From NCBI GenBank assembly GCA_013791905.1, contig VMSX01000023.1, forward strand, positions 1 through 64,000: a DNA stretch of 64,000 nucleotides, read 5' to 3'. Below the pieces are notes generated by a model, which saw only the letters and a program-made list of their open reading frames with translations, was not told the DNA's origin and did not search any database. Each line of letters starts with the position of its first letter. The first letter of the stretch is position 1. This DNA is from Rhodocyclaceae bacterium. GTDB taxonomy: Bacteria; Pseudomonadota; Gammaproteobacteria; Burkholderiales; Rhodocyclaceae. Of this stretch, positions 1-7,526 are shown piece after piece. The position numbers were made by a program, and so were the translations under genes.

Positions 1-382
1 GGGAGCGGGGCGAGCACAACGGCACGTACCGGATTCGATCAGCACGCTTCGCTGCATAATCGCCGCGCGTATCGCCCAACAACTTCAGCGATGTCCGTGC
101 TGCGGATCGGTTAAACGTAACTTGTGACACAGTCAGATTAGAGGTAAGTTTTTATTTTACAGCGCCATCTAGGATTGAGAGTGAATCGCCCCGTCTTCAG
201 TAGACACTTCTGTGTGGCCGCTCAGGGCGACAATCCTGACGCCCAATCAACACTGGGTGATCGACGGCAAAAACCGATCTGCTGCCGGAGAGCCACAAAT
301 CCGGGGTGACCGTTGACCGTCTGAAGCACTCATTCGAGGTTTGAAAGCCAGCGCCTCTTGCTGACCGAGTCAAAAAACTCGA
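1..382. other. intergenic stretch, no gene recognised; possible IS end
   Basis: No reading frame here resembles a known protein on either strand. Around 181-214 the sequence GTGAATCGCCCCGTC followed by TAGACACTTC resembles, from memory, the terminal inverted repeat of some IS3-family elements. No transposase follows it, so this is a weak guess. A small inverted repeat, CGAGT-caaaaa-ACTCG, lies at 366-381, immediately before the 53-bp repeat. Confidence 0.25.
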
Positions 383-435
383 CTCAATGCGCCTCGTCCC
401 AGTTCGCCCCGCTGCCCAGCTCCGCCAATAGCGGC
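383..435. repeat. 53-bp direct repeat, left copy (displaced polA 3' end)
   Basis: This copy is identical over 53 bp to 7474-7526, which encodes the last 16 codons and stop of polA. The left copy has no polA gene attached. On its right it abuts a truncated Tm-1-like gene exactly at position 436. Such a duplication of a gene 3' end is what site-specific integration into polA would leave (attL/attR). A recombination scar or an assembly join are the alternatives. Confidence 0.8.
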
Positions 436-531
436 GTCGATGTCCACCGTTATCACGCGCACGCCTGCCGCGCGCACCATCCCGGCGAGATCGTTCAGTT
501 CAGCGGCCTTGGTGTCGAAGGTGCCCACCAC
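436..531 (-). pseudogene. Tm-1-like (UPF0261) N-terminal fragment
   Basis: Reading the minus strand from GTG at 531, the peptide begins VVGTFDTKAAELNDL and continues with VRVITVDID. This is the characteristic N-terminus of Tm-1-like/UPF0261 ATP-binding proteins (GTFDTKG...V.TVD). Only about 32 codons remain before the frame runs into the 53-bp repeat at 435. In many Proteobacteria, Tm-1-like genes neighbour the PEP-hydrolase-like TIM barrel gene found just upstream here, which supports the identification. A TAG lies directly before the GTG, so the start itself may also be damaged. The gene is surely non-functional in this form. Confidence 0.65.
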
Positions 532-554
532 CTAGGCCGAGAGCTGCTGGCGGA

Positions 555-998
555 TCAGTTGCGGCGGTCGTGGTGCGCGTTCACGCACTCGAAGAAGGTG
601 CGGAAAGTGCCGGCCACGCGCTCCATTGCTTCCGCTTCCTGGTCGGCCGGCACGTCCCATTCGGCCCACCATTCACCGAAGCAGCGGTTGCCTTCGGTCA
701 CGGGCAGCAGGTGCATTTCGGCCACGTAGTTGGTCCACGGCGCATCGATGTGCAGGATCTTGTAGCGGCAGCGGTGCTCGTCGTCGGAGAGCGCCAGCAG
801 CTGTTCGCGCAGGTAGCCACCGCCATCGCGCACGGAGAACCGGCGCACGCAGCCGATCTGGTCGGACGGTTTGCCATCTTCAATGAACGAATTCTCGAAG
901 AACGGGTGGTAGTTGCCGAGCGCGCCGAAGTCGCGCAGGTAGGCCCATGCCTCGTCGATCGTCGCGTTCATCACCGCGCTCACATATACCCTGGCCAT
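555..998 (-). CDS. SRPBCC family protein (polyketide cyclase/START-like)
   Basis: 147 aa. The N-terminus (VYVSAVMNATIDEAWAYLRD) has the pattern of the SRPBCC helix-grip fold, in which a first strand is followed by a helix with a W.xLxDF-type motif. The C-terminal helix contains the usual GTFRTFFECV segment. Such proteins bind hydrophobic ligands in a deep cavity, but the ligand here is unknown. The start ATG at 998 has a strong ribosome site (GAGGAGA) about 7 nt upstream. It follows the PEP-hydrolase-like gene by 31 bp on the same strand and is likely co-transcribed with the liv genes. It is followed by the truncated Tm-1-like fragment. Confidence 0.8.
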   Translation of the reverse strand: MARVYVSAVMNATIDEAWAYLRDFGALGNYHPFFENSFIEDGKPSDQIGCVRRFSVRDGGGYLREQLLALSDDEHRCRYKILHIDAPWTNYVAEMHLLPVTEGNRCFGEWWAEWDVPADQEAEAMERVAGTFRTFFECVNAHHDRRN

Positions 999-1029
999 GC
1001 GTGTCTCCTCTTGGTGGTGTCCGGTGGGT

Positions 1030-1860
1030 TCAGAAAGTCACGTTCTTGTAGCGTGCCACATGTGATTTGATGGCGATCTCGGTGGGTAGGCGCTCCATGC
1101 TGCTGGCGCCGTAGAAGCCGTTACAGTGCGTGCTGTGCTGGAGCACATAGGCCACGTCTTCCGGGCTGGAGATGGGGCCGCCGTGCGCGATCACGATCAC
1201 GTCCTTGCGCACCTTGCGCGCCGCCTCGCCCCACTCGTCGATCAGCTTCACCGATTTGGCCAGCGACTTGGCCGTGGTGGCGCCGATCGTGCCGCCCGTG
1301 GTCACGCCCATGTGCGGCACGATGAAGTCGGCGCCGGCCTCGGTCATGGCCACGGCCTCATCAGCGGAAAACACATACGGTGTGGTCAGCAGGTCAATGG
1401 CGTGGGCCTGGCCGATCATCTCGACTTCGGTGGCGTAGTTGATGCCGGTCTCTTCCAGGCTTTGCCGGAACGTGCCGTCGATGATGCCCACGGTGGGGAA
1501 ATTCTGCACACCGGAGAACCCCAGTTCCTTCAGCTTTTTCAGGAACACCGGCATCACGATGAAGGGGTCGGTGCCGTTCACCCCGGCGATCACCGGCGTC
1601 TTCTTCGCCACCGGCAGCACCTCGCCCGCCATCTCCAGCACGATGTCGTTGGCGTTGCCGTAGGCCAGCAAGCCGGCAGACGAAGCGCGCCCGGCCATGC
1701 GGTAGCGGCCCGAGTTGTAGATCACGATCAGGTCGATACCCGCAGCCTCCTCGCACTTGGCCGAGATGCCGGTGCCGGCGCCCCCACCGATGATGGGCTG
1801 GCGGTTTCGGACCATGTCCTGGAATTTCGCCATCAGGGCTTGGCGTTCAAAACGCGGCAT
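1030..1860 (-). CDS. phosphoenolpyruvate hydrolase-like TIM-barrel protein
   Basis: 276 aa, matching the PEP_hydrolase/TIM-barrel signal-transduction family (often annotated as phosphoenolpyruvate hydrolase family, frequently paired with Tm-1-like domains). Recognisable segments are [19 protein letters not shown] near the N-terminus, [45 protein letters not shown] and [12 protein letters not shown]. The start at 1860 (MPRFERQAL) is chosen over longer versions because AAGGAG lies 8 nt upstream and the protein begins where family members do. The enzymatic reaction is not firmly established in the family. It lies 46 bp after livM on the same strand, so it is probably part of the transporter operon and may act on the imported substrate. 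Confidence 0.85.
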   Translation of the reverse strand: MPRFERQALMAKFQDMVRNRQPIIGGGAGTGISAKCEEAAGIDLIVIYNSGRYRMAGRASSAGLLAYGNANDIVLEMAGEVLPVAKKTPVIAGVNGTDPFIVMPVFLKKLKELGFSGVQNFPTVGIIDGTFRQSLEETGINYATEVEMIGQAHAIDLLTTPYVFSADEAVAMTEAGADFIVPHMGVTTGGTIGATTAKSLAKSVKLIDEWGEAARKVRKDVIVIAHGGPISSPEDVAYVLQHSTHCNGFYGASSMERLPTEIAIKSHVARYKNVTF

Positions 1861-1906
1861 GAAAATCTCCTTGAAAGGGGAAGCAAAAAAATGGACGGAA
1901 GACGGC

Positions 1907-2926
1907 TCAGGGCGTGAGGCCCGGGCGGGTCCTGAGCGCCAGGACGGCGCCCGCAATGCCGCTGCGGAACGACAGCACGCACACCATGAAGATCAGGCCG
2001 GTGATCAGGGTCACCCAGCCACCGAAAGCATCGAGGTAGTACTGAAGGCCCACCACCACGGCCGCGCCCACGGCGGGGCCGAACACGGTGTGCATGCCGC
2101 CCAGCAGGGCCATGAGCACCACGTCACCGGAGAGGTGCCAGTGCACATCCGACAGCGCCGCCAGCTGGAACACCAAAGCCTTCATGGAACCCGCGAGGCC
2201 CGAAAGCGCGGCCGAGATCACGAACAGCATGAGCTTGTAGCGCTCCACCGGGTAGCCCAGCGAGCGGGCGCGCGGCTCGTGCTCGCGAATGGCCACCACC
2301 ACGTGACCGAACGGCGAATGCACCACGCGGTAGATGAGCCAGAGTCCGCCCAGCGTGAGCAGCAGCACCAGGTGGTACATGGCCACGTCGTTGCGCAGGT
2401 CGATGAAGCCGAACAGCGTGCCGCGCGGGATCTGCTGCAGGCCGTCTTCCGCGCCGGTGAAGGGTAACTGCAGGAAGATGAAATACACCATCTGCGCCAG
2501 CGCCAGTGTGATCATGGCCAGGTAGATGCCCTGGCGGTGAATGGCCAGCGCACCGAACACCGCTCCCAGCCCAGCTGCGAACAGCGTGCCCGCCAGCAGG
2601 CCCACTTCTGGAGGGAAGCCCCAGTACTTGGTCACCAGCCCGGTGATATAGGCCGCACTGCCGAAGAACGCCGCATGGCCGAAGGACATCATGCCGCCGA
2701 AGCCCAGCAGCAGGCTGTAGGCACAGGCGAACAGCGCCATGCATAGCAGCTTCATCACAAACACCGGGTACACCACCTGCGGCACCCAGGGCACCGCCAG
2801 CAGCAGCACGAGCAGTACCAGAGCAGCGACGGCGAAGAGGTTTTTCCGCAGGACCGCCCCAAGGAAAAACATCCCCCCCTGGGGGGCGGTGACCCGCGCA
2901 GCGGCGGAGCGTGGGGGCTTGGTCAT
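1907..2926 (-). CDS. livM: branched-chain amino-acid-type ABC transporter permease LivM
   Basis: 339 aa inner-membrane permease with about nine hydrophobic segments and the LivM signatures [15 protein letters not shown] and [15 protein letters not shown]. It starts with an ATG overlapping the livH stop (ATGA at 2923-2926), which shows translational coupling. The first ~18 residues ([18 protein letters not shown]) are encoded by a CCCCCAGGGGGG-centred palindrome of the kind scattered through Comamonadaceae genomes. The functional start could therefore be the internal ATG at MFFLGAVL. With LivH, LivG, LivF and LivK it forms a HAAT-family importer. The substrate is not deducible from sequence, because family members also take up aromatic acids, urea and amides. 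Confidence 0.92.
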   Translation of the reverse strand: MTKPPRSAAARVTAPQGGMFFLGAVLRKNLFAVAALVLLVLLLAVPWVPQVVYPVFVMKLLCMALFACAYSLLLGFGGMMSFGHAAFFGSAAYITGLVTKYWGFPPEVGLLAGTLFAAGLGAVFGALAIHRQGIYLAMITLALAQMVYFIFLQLPFTGAEDGLQQIPRGTLFGFIDLRNDVAMYHLVLLLTLGGLWLIYRVVHSPFGHVVVAIREHEPRARSLGYPVERYKLMLFVISAALSGLAGSMKALVFQLAALSDVHWHLSGDVVLMALLGGMHTVFGPAVGAAVVVGLQYYLDAFGGWVTLITGLIFMVCVLSFRSGIAGAVLALRTRPGLTP

Positions 2927-3813
2927 ACCACGCCCTCCTTGCCAAAGAGTCCGCGTGGGCGGAACAGCAGCACCAGCGCCATCACCACGAAGATCACGGT
3001 GGTGGAGGCCTCCGAATACCACACCTTGGTGAGCCCCTCGATCACGCCAATGCCCAGCGCGGTGACGATGGAGCCGAAGATCGAACCCATGCCGCCAATC
3101 ACCACGATGGCGAACACGATGATCACCAGGTTCGATCCCATGCCCGAATTCACGTGCAGGATGGGCGCGGCCAGCACGCCGGTGAAAGCCGCCAGCGCAA
3201 TTCCCCCCGCGTAAGTGAAGGTGAGCAGGCGCGGCACGTCCACCCCGAACGACTGCGTGAGCAGGGGCTTCTCAGTGGCGGCACGCAGCCGCGCGCCCAG
3301 CGACGTGCGCTCGATCAGCCACCAGGTGAAGGCACAGGCCGCCAGCGCCGCCACGATTACCCAGGCGCGGTAGATCGGCAGGATCATGAATCCCAGGTTG
3401 AACACGCCCTGCAACAGGGGCGGCACCGGGTACGCCTGGCCCGAAGTGCCAAAGGCCACACGAAAACCGCCTTCCAGCACCAGCACCAGGCCAAAGGTGA
3501 GCAGCAGGCCGTAGATCGGGTCCAGGCCGTACAGCCGGCGCAGCAGGCTGCGCTCGAACACGCCCCCCACAGCACCCACCACCAGGGGCACGGCCAGCAG
3601 CGCCGCCCAGTAGCCCCAGCCCAGGAAGTGCAGCAGCATCCAGGCACTGAAGGCGCCGGTCATGAAGAACGCGCCGTGTGCGAAGTTGACGATACGCAGC
3701 AGGCCGAAGATCACCGCCAGGCCCAGGCTGAGCACCGCGTAGAAGCAGCCATTGACCAGCCCCAGCATGATCTGGCCGGCCAGCACCTGCACCGGCATTC
3801 CAAAAAACTCCAT
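2923..3813 (-). CDS. livH: branched-chain amino-acid-type ABC transporter permease LivH
   Basis: 296 aa, with about eight membrane segments. It contains the LivH signatures GLVNGCFYAVLSLGLAVIFG and RIVNFAHGAFFM near the N-terminus and GGMGSIFGSIVTA near the C-terminus. The ATG at 3813 is preferred over the GTG at 3816 because GGAGGG stands 6 nt upstream of it. It is overlapped by livM at its 3' end. Upstream, a 440-bp gap holding an antisense AraC-type remnant separates it from livF, which is unusual in liv operons. Confidence 0.93.
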   Translation of the reverse strand: MEFFGMPVQVLAGQIMLGLVNGCFYAVLSLGLAVIFGLLRIVNFAHGAFFMTGAFSAWMLLHFLGWGYWAALLAVPLVVGAVGGVFERSLLRRLYGLDPIYGLLLTFGLVLVLEGGFRVAFGTSGQAYPVPPLLQGVFNLGFMILPIYRAWVIVAALAACAFTWWLIERTSLGARLRAATEKPLLTQSFGVDVPRLLTFTYAGGIALAAFTGVLAAPILHVNSGMGSNLVIIVFAIVVIGGMGSIFGSIVTALGIGVIEGLTKVWYSEASTTVIFVVMALVLLFRPRGLFGKEGVV

Positions 3814-3845
3814 CACGTACCCTCCGTGTCTATGATGCGCAGGCC

Positions 3846-4127
3846 ATGTCGATGAAGCATCCCGATATCTCCCAAGAAACTCATATGCTGGGCGATGACA
3901 CCGTGCAGAGGGTGGTGCGTGCGGAACAGTGCGAAGCGCTGGCGGTGCGCCACATTGCCCACGTGCTGCACGCCTTCCACGTCGCCCACCTGCTGGCCAC
4001 CACCACCGACAAGATCGAAGCCATCGCCCACAGCGTGGGCTACCTCAACCCCTTCGCCTTCTCCAACACCTGCAAACGCCTGACCGGCTTCCGGCCTTCC
4101 GATTACCGCGCCAAGCCGAGAACGTGA
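3846..4127 (+). pseudogene. AraC/XylS-type regulator, C-terminal remnant
   Basis: The last ~40 residues (4005-4124) contain TDKIEAIAHSVGYLNPFAFS followed by a KRLTGFRPSDYR segment. This is the second helix-turn-helix and signature end of AraC-family regulators. The upstream ~50 residues do not resemble the first helix-turn-helix or a sensor domain. With 93 residues against the usual ~300, this is a remnant, or at most a free DNA-binding tail. It is antisense to the flanking livH and livF genes, which suggests that a regulator between two transporter blocks decayed. Confidence 0.55.
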
Positions 4128-4132
4128 CTCGG

Positions 4133-4182
4133 CTTTCACCCTTGCCGCGCTTCGCGCGACCCCCTCAAGGGGGCAACACCTG
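4133..4182. repeat. Comamonadaceae-type GC-rich palindromic intergenic repeat
   Basis: The segment contains CCGCGCTTCGCGCG next to CCCCCTCAAGGGGG, two adjacent perfect palindromes. This style of small intergenic repeat is common in Acidovorax/Hydrogenophaga/Variovorax-like genomes. It differs from repeat family A found in the rest of the window. It lies downstream of livF (minus strand) and may help to terminate transcription. A related palindrome is inside the livM start region at about 2876-2908. Both support a different origin for this 7-kb block. Confidence 0.5.
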
Positions 4183-4252
4183 CGGCCTGGCAAGACCAGT
4201 TCCGCTGTGTTTCTGGTATCAGGAATTTTGCGCCGGAGAGTGTTTTTCATCC

Positions 4253-4957
4253 TCAGACTCCAATTCGCGCGGTGATCGCATCGAAATCGCGCAGCAGCGT
4301 GGTCGCGTCGAACGTGTCCGTGATGCGGCCAGACTCCATCAGGCAGTGCCTGTCCGCCAGTTCGGCGGCGAAGTGCACGTTCTGCTCCACCAGCACGATT
4401 GTGTAGCCGCGCTCTTTGAGCTGACGAATGAGATCGCCAATGCGGTCCACGATCACCGGGGCCAGACCCTCGGTGGGTTCGTCCAGCAGCAGCATGCGCG
4501 CGCCGGTGCGCAGAATGCGCGCGATCGCCAGCATCTGCTGCTCACCGCCTGAGAGGTGCGTGCCCGCCGAACCGGCGCGCTGCGCGAGGTTGGGGAACAG
4601 CTCGAACAGTTCGGCCTCGCTCATGCCGCCTTCGGCCACCACCGGCGGCAGGCGCAGGTTTTCGCGCACCGTGAGCGAGGCGTAAATGCCGCGGTCATCC
4701 GGGCAGAAAGCCACGCCCAGCCGACCGATGTGGTGCGGCGCCAGGCCTATGAGTTCCTTGCCCTTGAAGCGGATGGAGCCCTGGCGCTTGTCAATCATGC
4801 CCATGATCGACTTCAGCAGCGTGGACTTGCCTGCGCCGTTGCGGCCCAGCAACGTCAGCAGTTCGCCTTCGTGCACTTCCAGGCTTGCGCCATGCAGCGC
4901 CTGGCTGGGCCCGTACCAAGCCTTCACATCGCGCAGCGTCAACAAGGGTTCAGCCAT
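4253..4957 (-). CDS. livF: branched-chain amino-acid-type ABC transporter ATPase LivF
   Basis: 234 aa, typical LivF length. Visible motifs are Walker A GRNGAGKST, signature THLSGGEQQMLAIAR, Walker B MLLLDEPTEGLAP and the H-loop/LivF end IVLVEQNVHFA. The start at 4957 (MAEPLLTL) overlaps the 3' end of livG by 8 bp, the normal arrangement. It works with LivG as the ATPase pair of the importer on the cytoplasmic face. Confidence 0.95.
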   Translation of the reverse strand: MAEPLLTLRDVKAWYGPSQALHGASLEVHEGELLTLLGRNGAGKSTLLKSIMGMIDKRQGSIRFKGKELIGLAPHHIGRLGVAFCPDDRGIYASLTVRENLRLPPVVAEGGMSEAELFELFPNLAQRAGSAGTHLSGGEQQMLAIARILRTGARMLLLDEPTEGLAPVIVDRIGDLIRQLKERGYTIVLVEQNVHFAAELADRHCLMESGRITDTFDATTLLRDFDAITARIGV

Positions 4958-5759
4958 GGTGCGGCTCCCCGGTGGCAGCGGCGGCAGTGTGGTCGTGGTG
5001 CTTGCGCTGGCCGGCGTGGCCGTGGCCCAGGTAGGCCTCCACCACGCGCGCATCGCCTGACACGGCGGCGTAGTCACCTTCGGCCAGCACTTCGCCACGC
5101 GCCAGCACGGTGATGCGGTCGCACAGGTCGGCCACCACAGAAAGGTTGTGCTCCACCATGAGCACGGTGCGCCCGCGCGCGGCCTGACGGATCATGGCGG
5201 CGGCGTGGGCAATGTCTTCCGCGCCCATGCCGGCCATGGGTTCGTCCAGCAGCAGCACGCGCGGCTCCAGTGCCAGCGTGGTGGCCAGCTCCAGCGCGCG
5301 CTTGCGGCCGTAGGGCAATTCACCCGCCAAGTGGTCGGCCCAGTCAGACAGTCCGGCTTCGGCCAGCAGCTCCATGCTGCGTTCATCGAAAGCAGAGAGC
5401 GCACGGTCGCTGCGCCACCAGTCCATGGAATAGCCCCGGCGGCGCTGCAAGGCCAGGCGCACGCTTTCGAACACGCTCAACTGGCCAAACACGGCAGAGA
5501 TCTGGAACGAACGCCCCACTCCCAGGCGGGCCACCGCGTCGGCCGGGGTACGGGTGATGTCCTGCCCTTGGAAACTGATGCGGCCGGCGGTGGCGTCGAT
5601 GAAGCGCGTGAGCAGGTTGAAGCAGGTCGTCTTGCCCGCGCCGTTGGGGCCAATGAGGGCATGGATGCTGCCCTCCTGCACCGAAAGGTTCACATTCGAG
5701 ACGGCGTGAAACCCGCTGAAGCTGCGCGAGAGCCCTTGTGTTTCCAGAATGGCGGCCAT
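4950..5759 (-). CDS. livG: branched-chain amino-acid-type ABC transporter ATPase LivG
   Basis: 269 aa. It has Walker A GPNGAGKT, Walker B RVLLLDEPMAGMG and the H-loop region VLMVEHNLSVV. The ABC signature reads LPYGRKRALELA rather than the more usual LSYGxQRxLEIA, a substitution seen in a subset of LivG proteins and probably tolerated. The C-terminus is extended by a His-rich tail (GHGHAGQRKHHDH). The gene is followed with overlap by livF and preceded by livK. Confidence 0.94.
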   Translation of the reverse strand: MAAILETQGLSRSFSGFHAVSNVNLSVQEGSIHALIGPNGAGKTTCFNLLTRFIDATAGRISFQGQDITRTPADAVARLGVGRSFQISAVFGQLSVFESVRLALQRRRGYSMDWWRSDRALSAFDERSMELLAEAGLSDWADHLAGELPYGRKRALELATTLALEPRVLLLDEPMAGMGAEDIAHAAAMIRQAARGRTVLMVEHNLSVVADLCDRITVLARGEVLAEGDYAAVSGDARVVEAYLGHGHAGQRKHHDHTAAAATGEPHHG

Positions 5760-5872
5760 TAAAATCCTGAGCGTGCGGAGAGCGCGAATGAGTGTGTGAG
5801 TGCGTGCGCGCTCAACCGGGCACCGGCCGCGTGCGTGGTCAGTGCCCCCCGAGCTTCATTGTGGGTCGCGGC

Positions 5873-7096
5873 TCAGCGCTTAACCAGGTAGCAGGTGCTC
5901 TGCGTCAGCGGCATGAACGCCTGGTCTGCAGGAATGGTCTTCACCGGCTTGAGGTAGTCCCACGGGCCCTTGGATTCGGCCGGCGACTTCACCTGCCACA
6001 GGTACATGTCGTGCACCATGCGGCCGTCTTCGCGGATCTTGCCGTTCTTGGTGAACATGTCGCTAATGGGCATTTCGCGCATCTTGGCCGACACGGCATC
6101 CGGGTCGTCCGTGCCGGCGGCTTTCACTGCCTTCAGGTAGTGCATGGTGGACGAATAGTCGCCCGCGTGCGCCATGTTCGGCATCTGGCCACCCACGCGC
6201 TGCTGGTAGCGCTTGGCGAAAGCGCGCGACTCGTCGTTCATGTCCCAGTACCAAGCGTTGGTGAGCTGCAGGCCCTGCGCGGTGGGCAGGCCCAGCGCGT
6301 GCACGTCCTGAATCCACAGCAGTAGCGCCGCCAGCTTCTGGTTCTTGGTGATGCCGAACTCGTTGGCCGCCTTGATGGCGTTAATGGTGTCGTTGCCGGT
6401 AGACGCCAGGCCAACGATCTTGGCCTTGGACGCCTGCGCCTGCAGCACATAGGAAGAGAAGTCCGTGGTGCCCAGCGGGTGGCGCGCGGAGCCCACCACG
6501 CGGCCCTTGTTGGCCCGCACCACATCGCCCACCTGCTGCTCCAAGCCAATGCCGAAGGCGAAGTCCACCGTGAGAAAGAACCAGGTGTCACCACCCGCTT
6601 CGGCAATCGCCTTGCCGGTGCCGTGCGCAAGCGAATAGGCGTCGTAGGTGTAGTGCACCGCGTAGGGCGAGCACTGCGCATTGGTCACGCCCACGTTTGA
6701 CGCGTTGTTCACGATGGCGTGGCGCTTTTTCTCTTTCGCCACCCCGGCCACGGCCAGGGCCACGCCCGAATTGGCCAGGTCGTTGATCATGTCCACGCCA
6801 GAGTCGTACCACTCGCGCGCCTTGGCCGCACCCACGTCGGCCTTGTTCTGGTGGTCAGCGAAAACCACCTCGATCGGTTTGCCGAACATCGAACCGCCGA
6901 AGTCCTCGACAGCCATCTTCACGGCTTCCACCGCACCCTTGCCCGAGATGTCGGCGTACACGCCTGAGATGTCGGTCAACACCCCGATGCGCAACACATC
7001 GTTCGATAGTTTGCCTTGCTGGGTGTTTTGCGCCTGGGCCACGCCAACACTGGCCGCGGCAACAATGGTCGCGGCTGCCCACAGTTTCAGATCCAT
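5873..7096 (-). CDS. livK: branched-chain amino-acid-type ABC transporter substrate-binding protein
   Basis: 407 aa periplasmic binding protein, type 1 fold. A signal peptide occupies about residues 1-22 (AAATIVAAASVGVAQA, cleavage before QN). The mature start LRIGVLTDISGVYADISG is the classic LivK-type first strand. The ATG at 7096 has a good ribosome site (AGGAGA) 8 nt upstream. It is the first gene of the minus-strand block, 114 bp before livG. It decides transporter specificity. Similar proteins bind amino acids, amides or aromatic acids, and the sequence does not let me choose. Confidence 0.92.
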   Translation of the reverse strand: MDLKLWAAATIVAAASVGVAQAQNTQQGKLSNDVLRIGVLTDISGVYADISGKGAVEAVKMAVEDFGGSMFGKPIEVVFADHQNKADVGAAKAREWYDSGVDMINDLANSGVALAVAGVAKEKKRHAIVNNASNVGVTNAQCSPYAVHYTYDAYSLAHGTGKAIAEAGGDTWFFLTVDFAFGIGLEQQVGDVVRANKGRVVGSARHPLGTTDFSSYVLQAQASKAKIVGLASTGNDTINAIKAANEFGITKNQKLAALLLWIQDVHALGLPTAQGLQLTNAWYWDMNDESRAFAKRYQQRVGGQMPNMAHAGDYSSTMHYLKAVKAAGTDDPDAVSAKMREMPISDMFTKNGKIREDGRMVHDMYLWQVKSPAESKGPWDYLKPVKTIPADQAFMPLTQSTCYLVKR

Positions 7097-7473
7097 GTTC
7101 TTGTCTCCTGTTTGGTTTTAGCCCCGAACCCGGTGTTCGAGTCAGACCAATGCTAGGAGACAAGGTGGCTTGAAACCATGGGCGGGAGGCACAGGCATCT
7201 ACTCAAAATGCACATGAAAAGCGACGAGTTTGAGTGGGATGGATTTCTGAAATGGCGAATCTTGGTTGGCATATATTGACCGTCCGTGGGCTTCATCCAC
7301 CGCCTGCTGGGGTGGCGGAGCGCCGGGCTGGCCGGTCGGCTGATGCACGCGCTGATGACGGCTCCCACGGCCTTGCATTCGACCGCAGAAGATCTGCTGC
7401 CGCCGGCCGATTGGCCGTGTTGGCCCGTTGCGGACTCCCAGCAATGTCCGCTGCGCCGATTCAAGCCACCCAG
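7097..7473. other. intergenic region upstream of livK; right end of the foreign block
   Basis: 377 bp without a supported gene. It must hold the livK promoter, but I see no convincing -10/-35 pair. A short open frame on the plus strand from about 7178 (ending WRILVGIY at 7279) has no recognisable homology. The composition near 7290-7470 is GC-rich and featureless. The region ends at the right-hand 53-bp repeat at 7474. Confidence 0.5.
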
Positions 7474-7526
7474 CTCAATGCGCCTCGTCCCAGTTCGCCC
7501 CGCTGCCCAGCTCCGCCAATAGCGGC
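7474..7526. repeat. 53-bp direct repeat, right copy (native polA 3' end)
   Basis: This copy is identical to 383-435 and in the same orientation. It encodes the C-terminal 16 codons and stop of polA, so the intact gene keeps its end while the second copy lies 7091 bp away, beyond the liv block. The identity stops abruptly on both sides: AG against GA before it, and ACGG against GTCG after it. Confidence 0.85.

Noticed and set aside
555-2467. Long open frames antisense to the liv block and to most other genes
   Set aside because: High GC makes long antisense frames. They lack start signals and known domains, and the opposite strand encodes clear proteins.
3813-4250. Minus-strand open frame between livF and livH as a further transporter gene
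   Set aside because: No permease or ATPase features. The plus-strand AraC remnant explains part of the region.
7178-7279. Short plus-strand open frame upstream of livK
   Set aside because: About 33 codons, no ribosome site and no recognisable homology. Probably chance.
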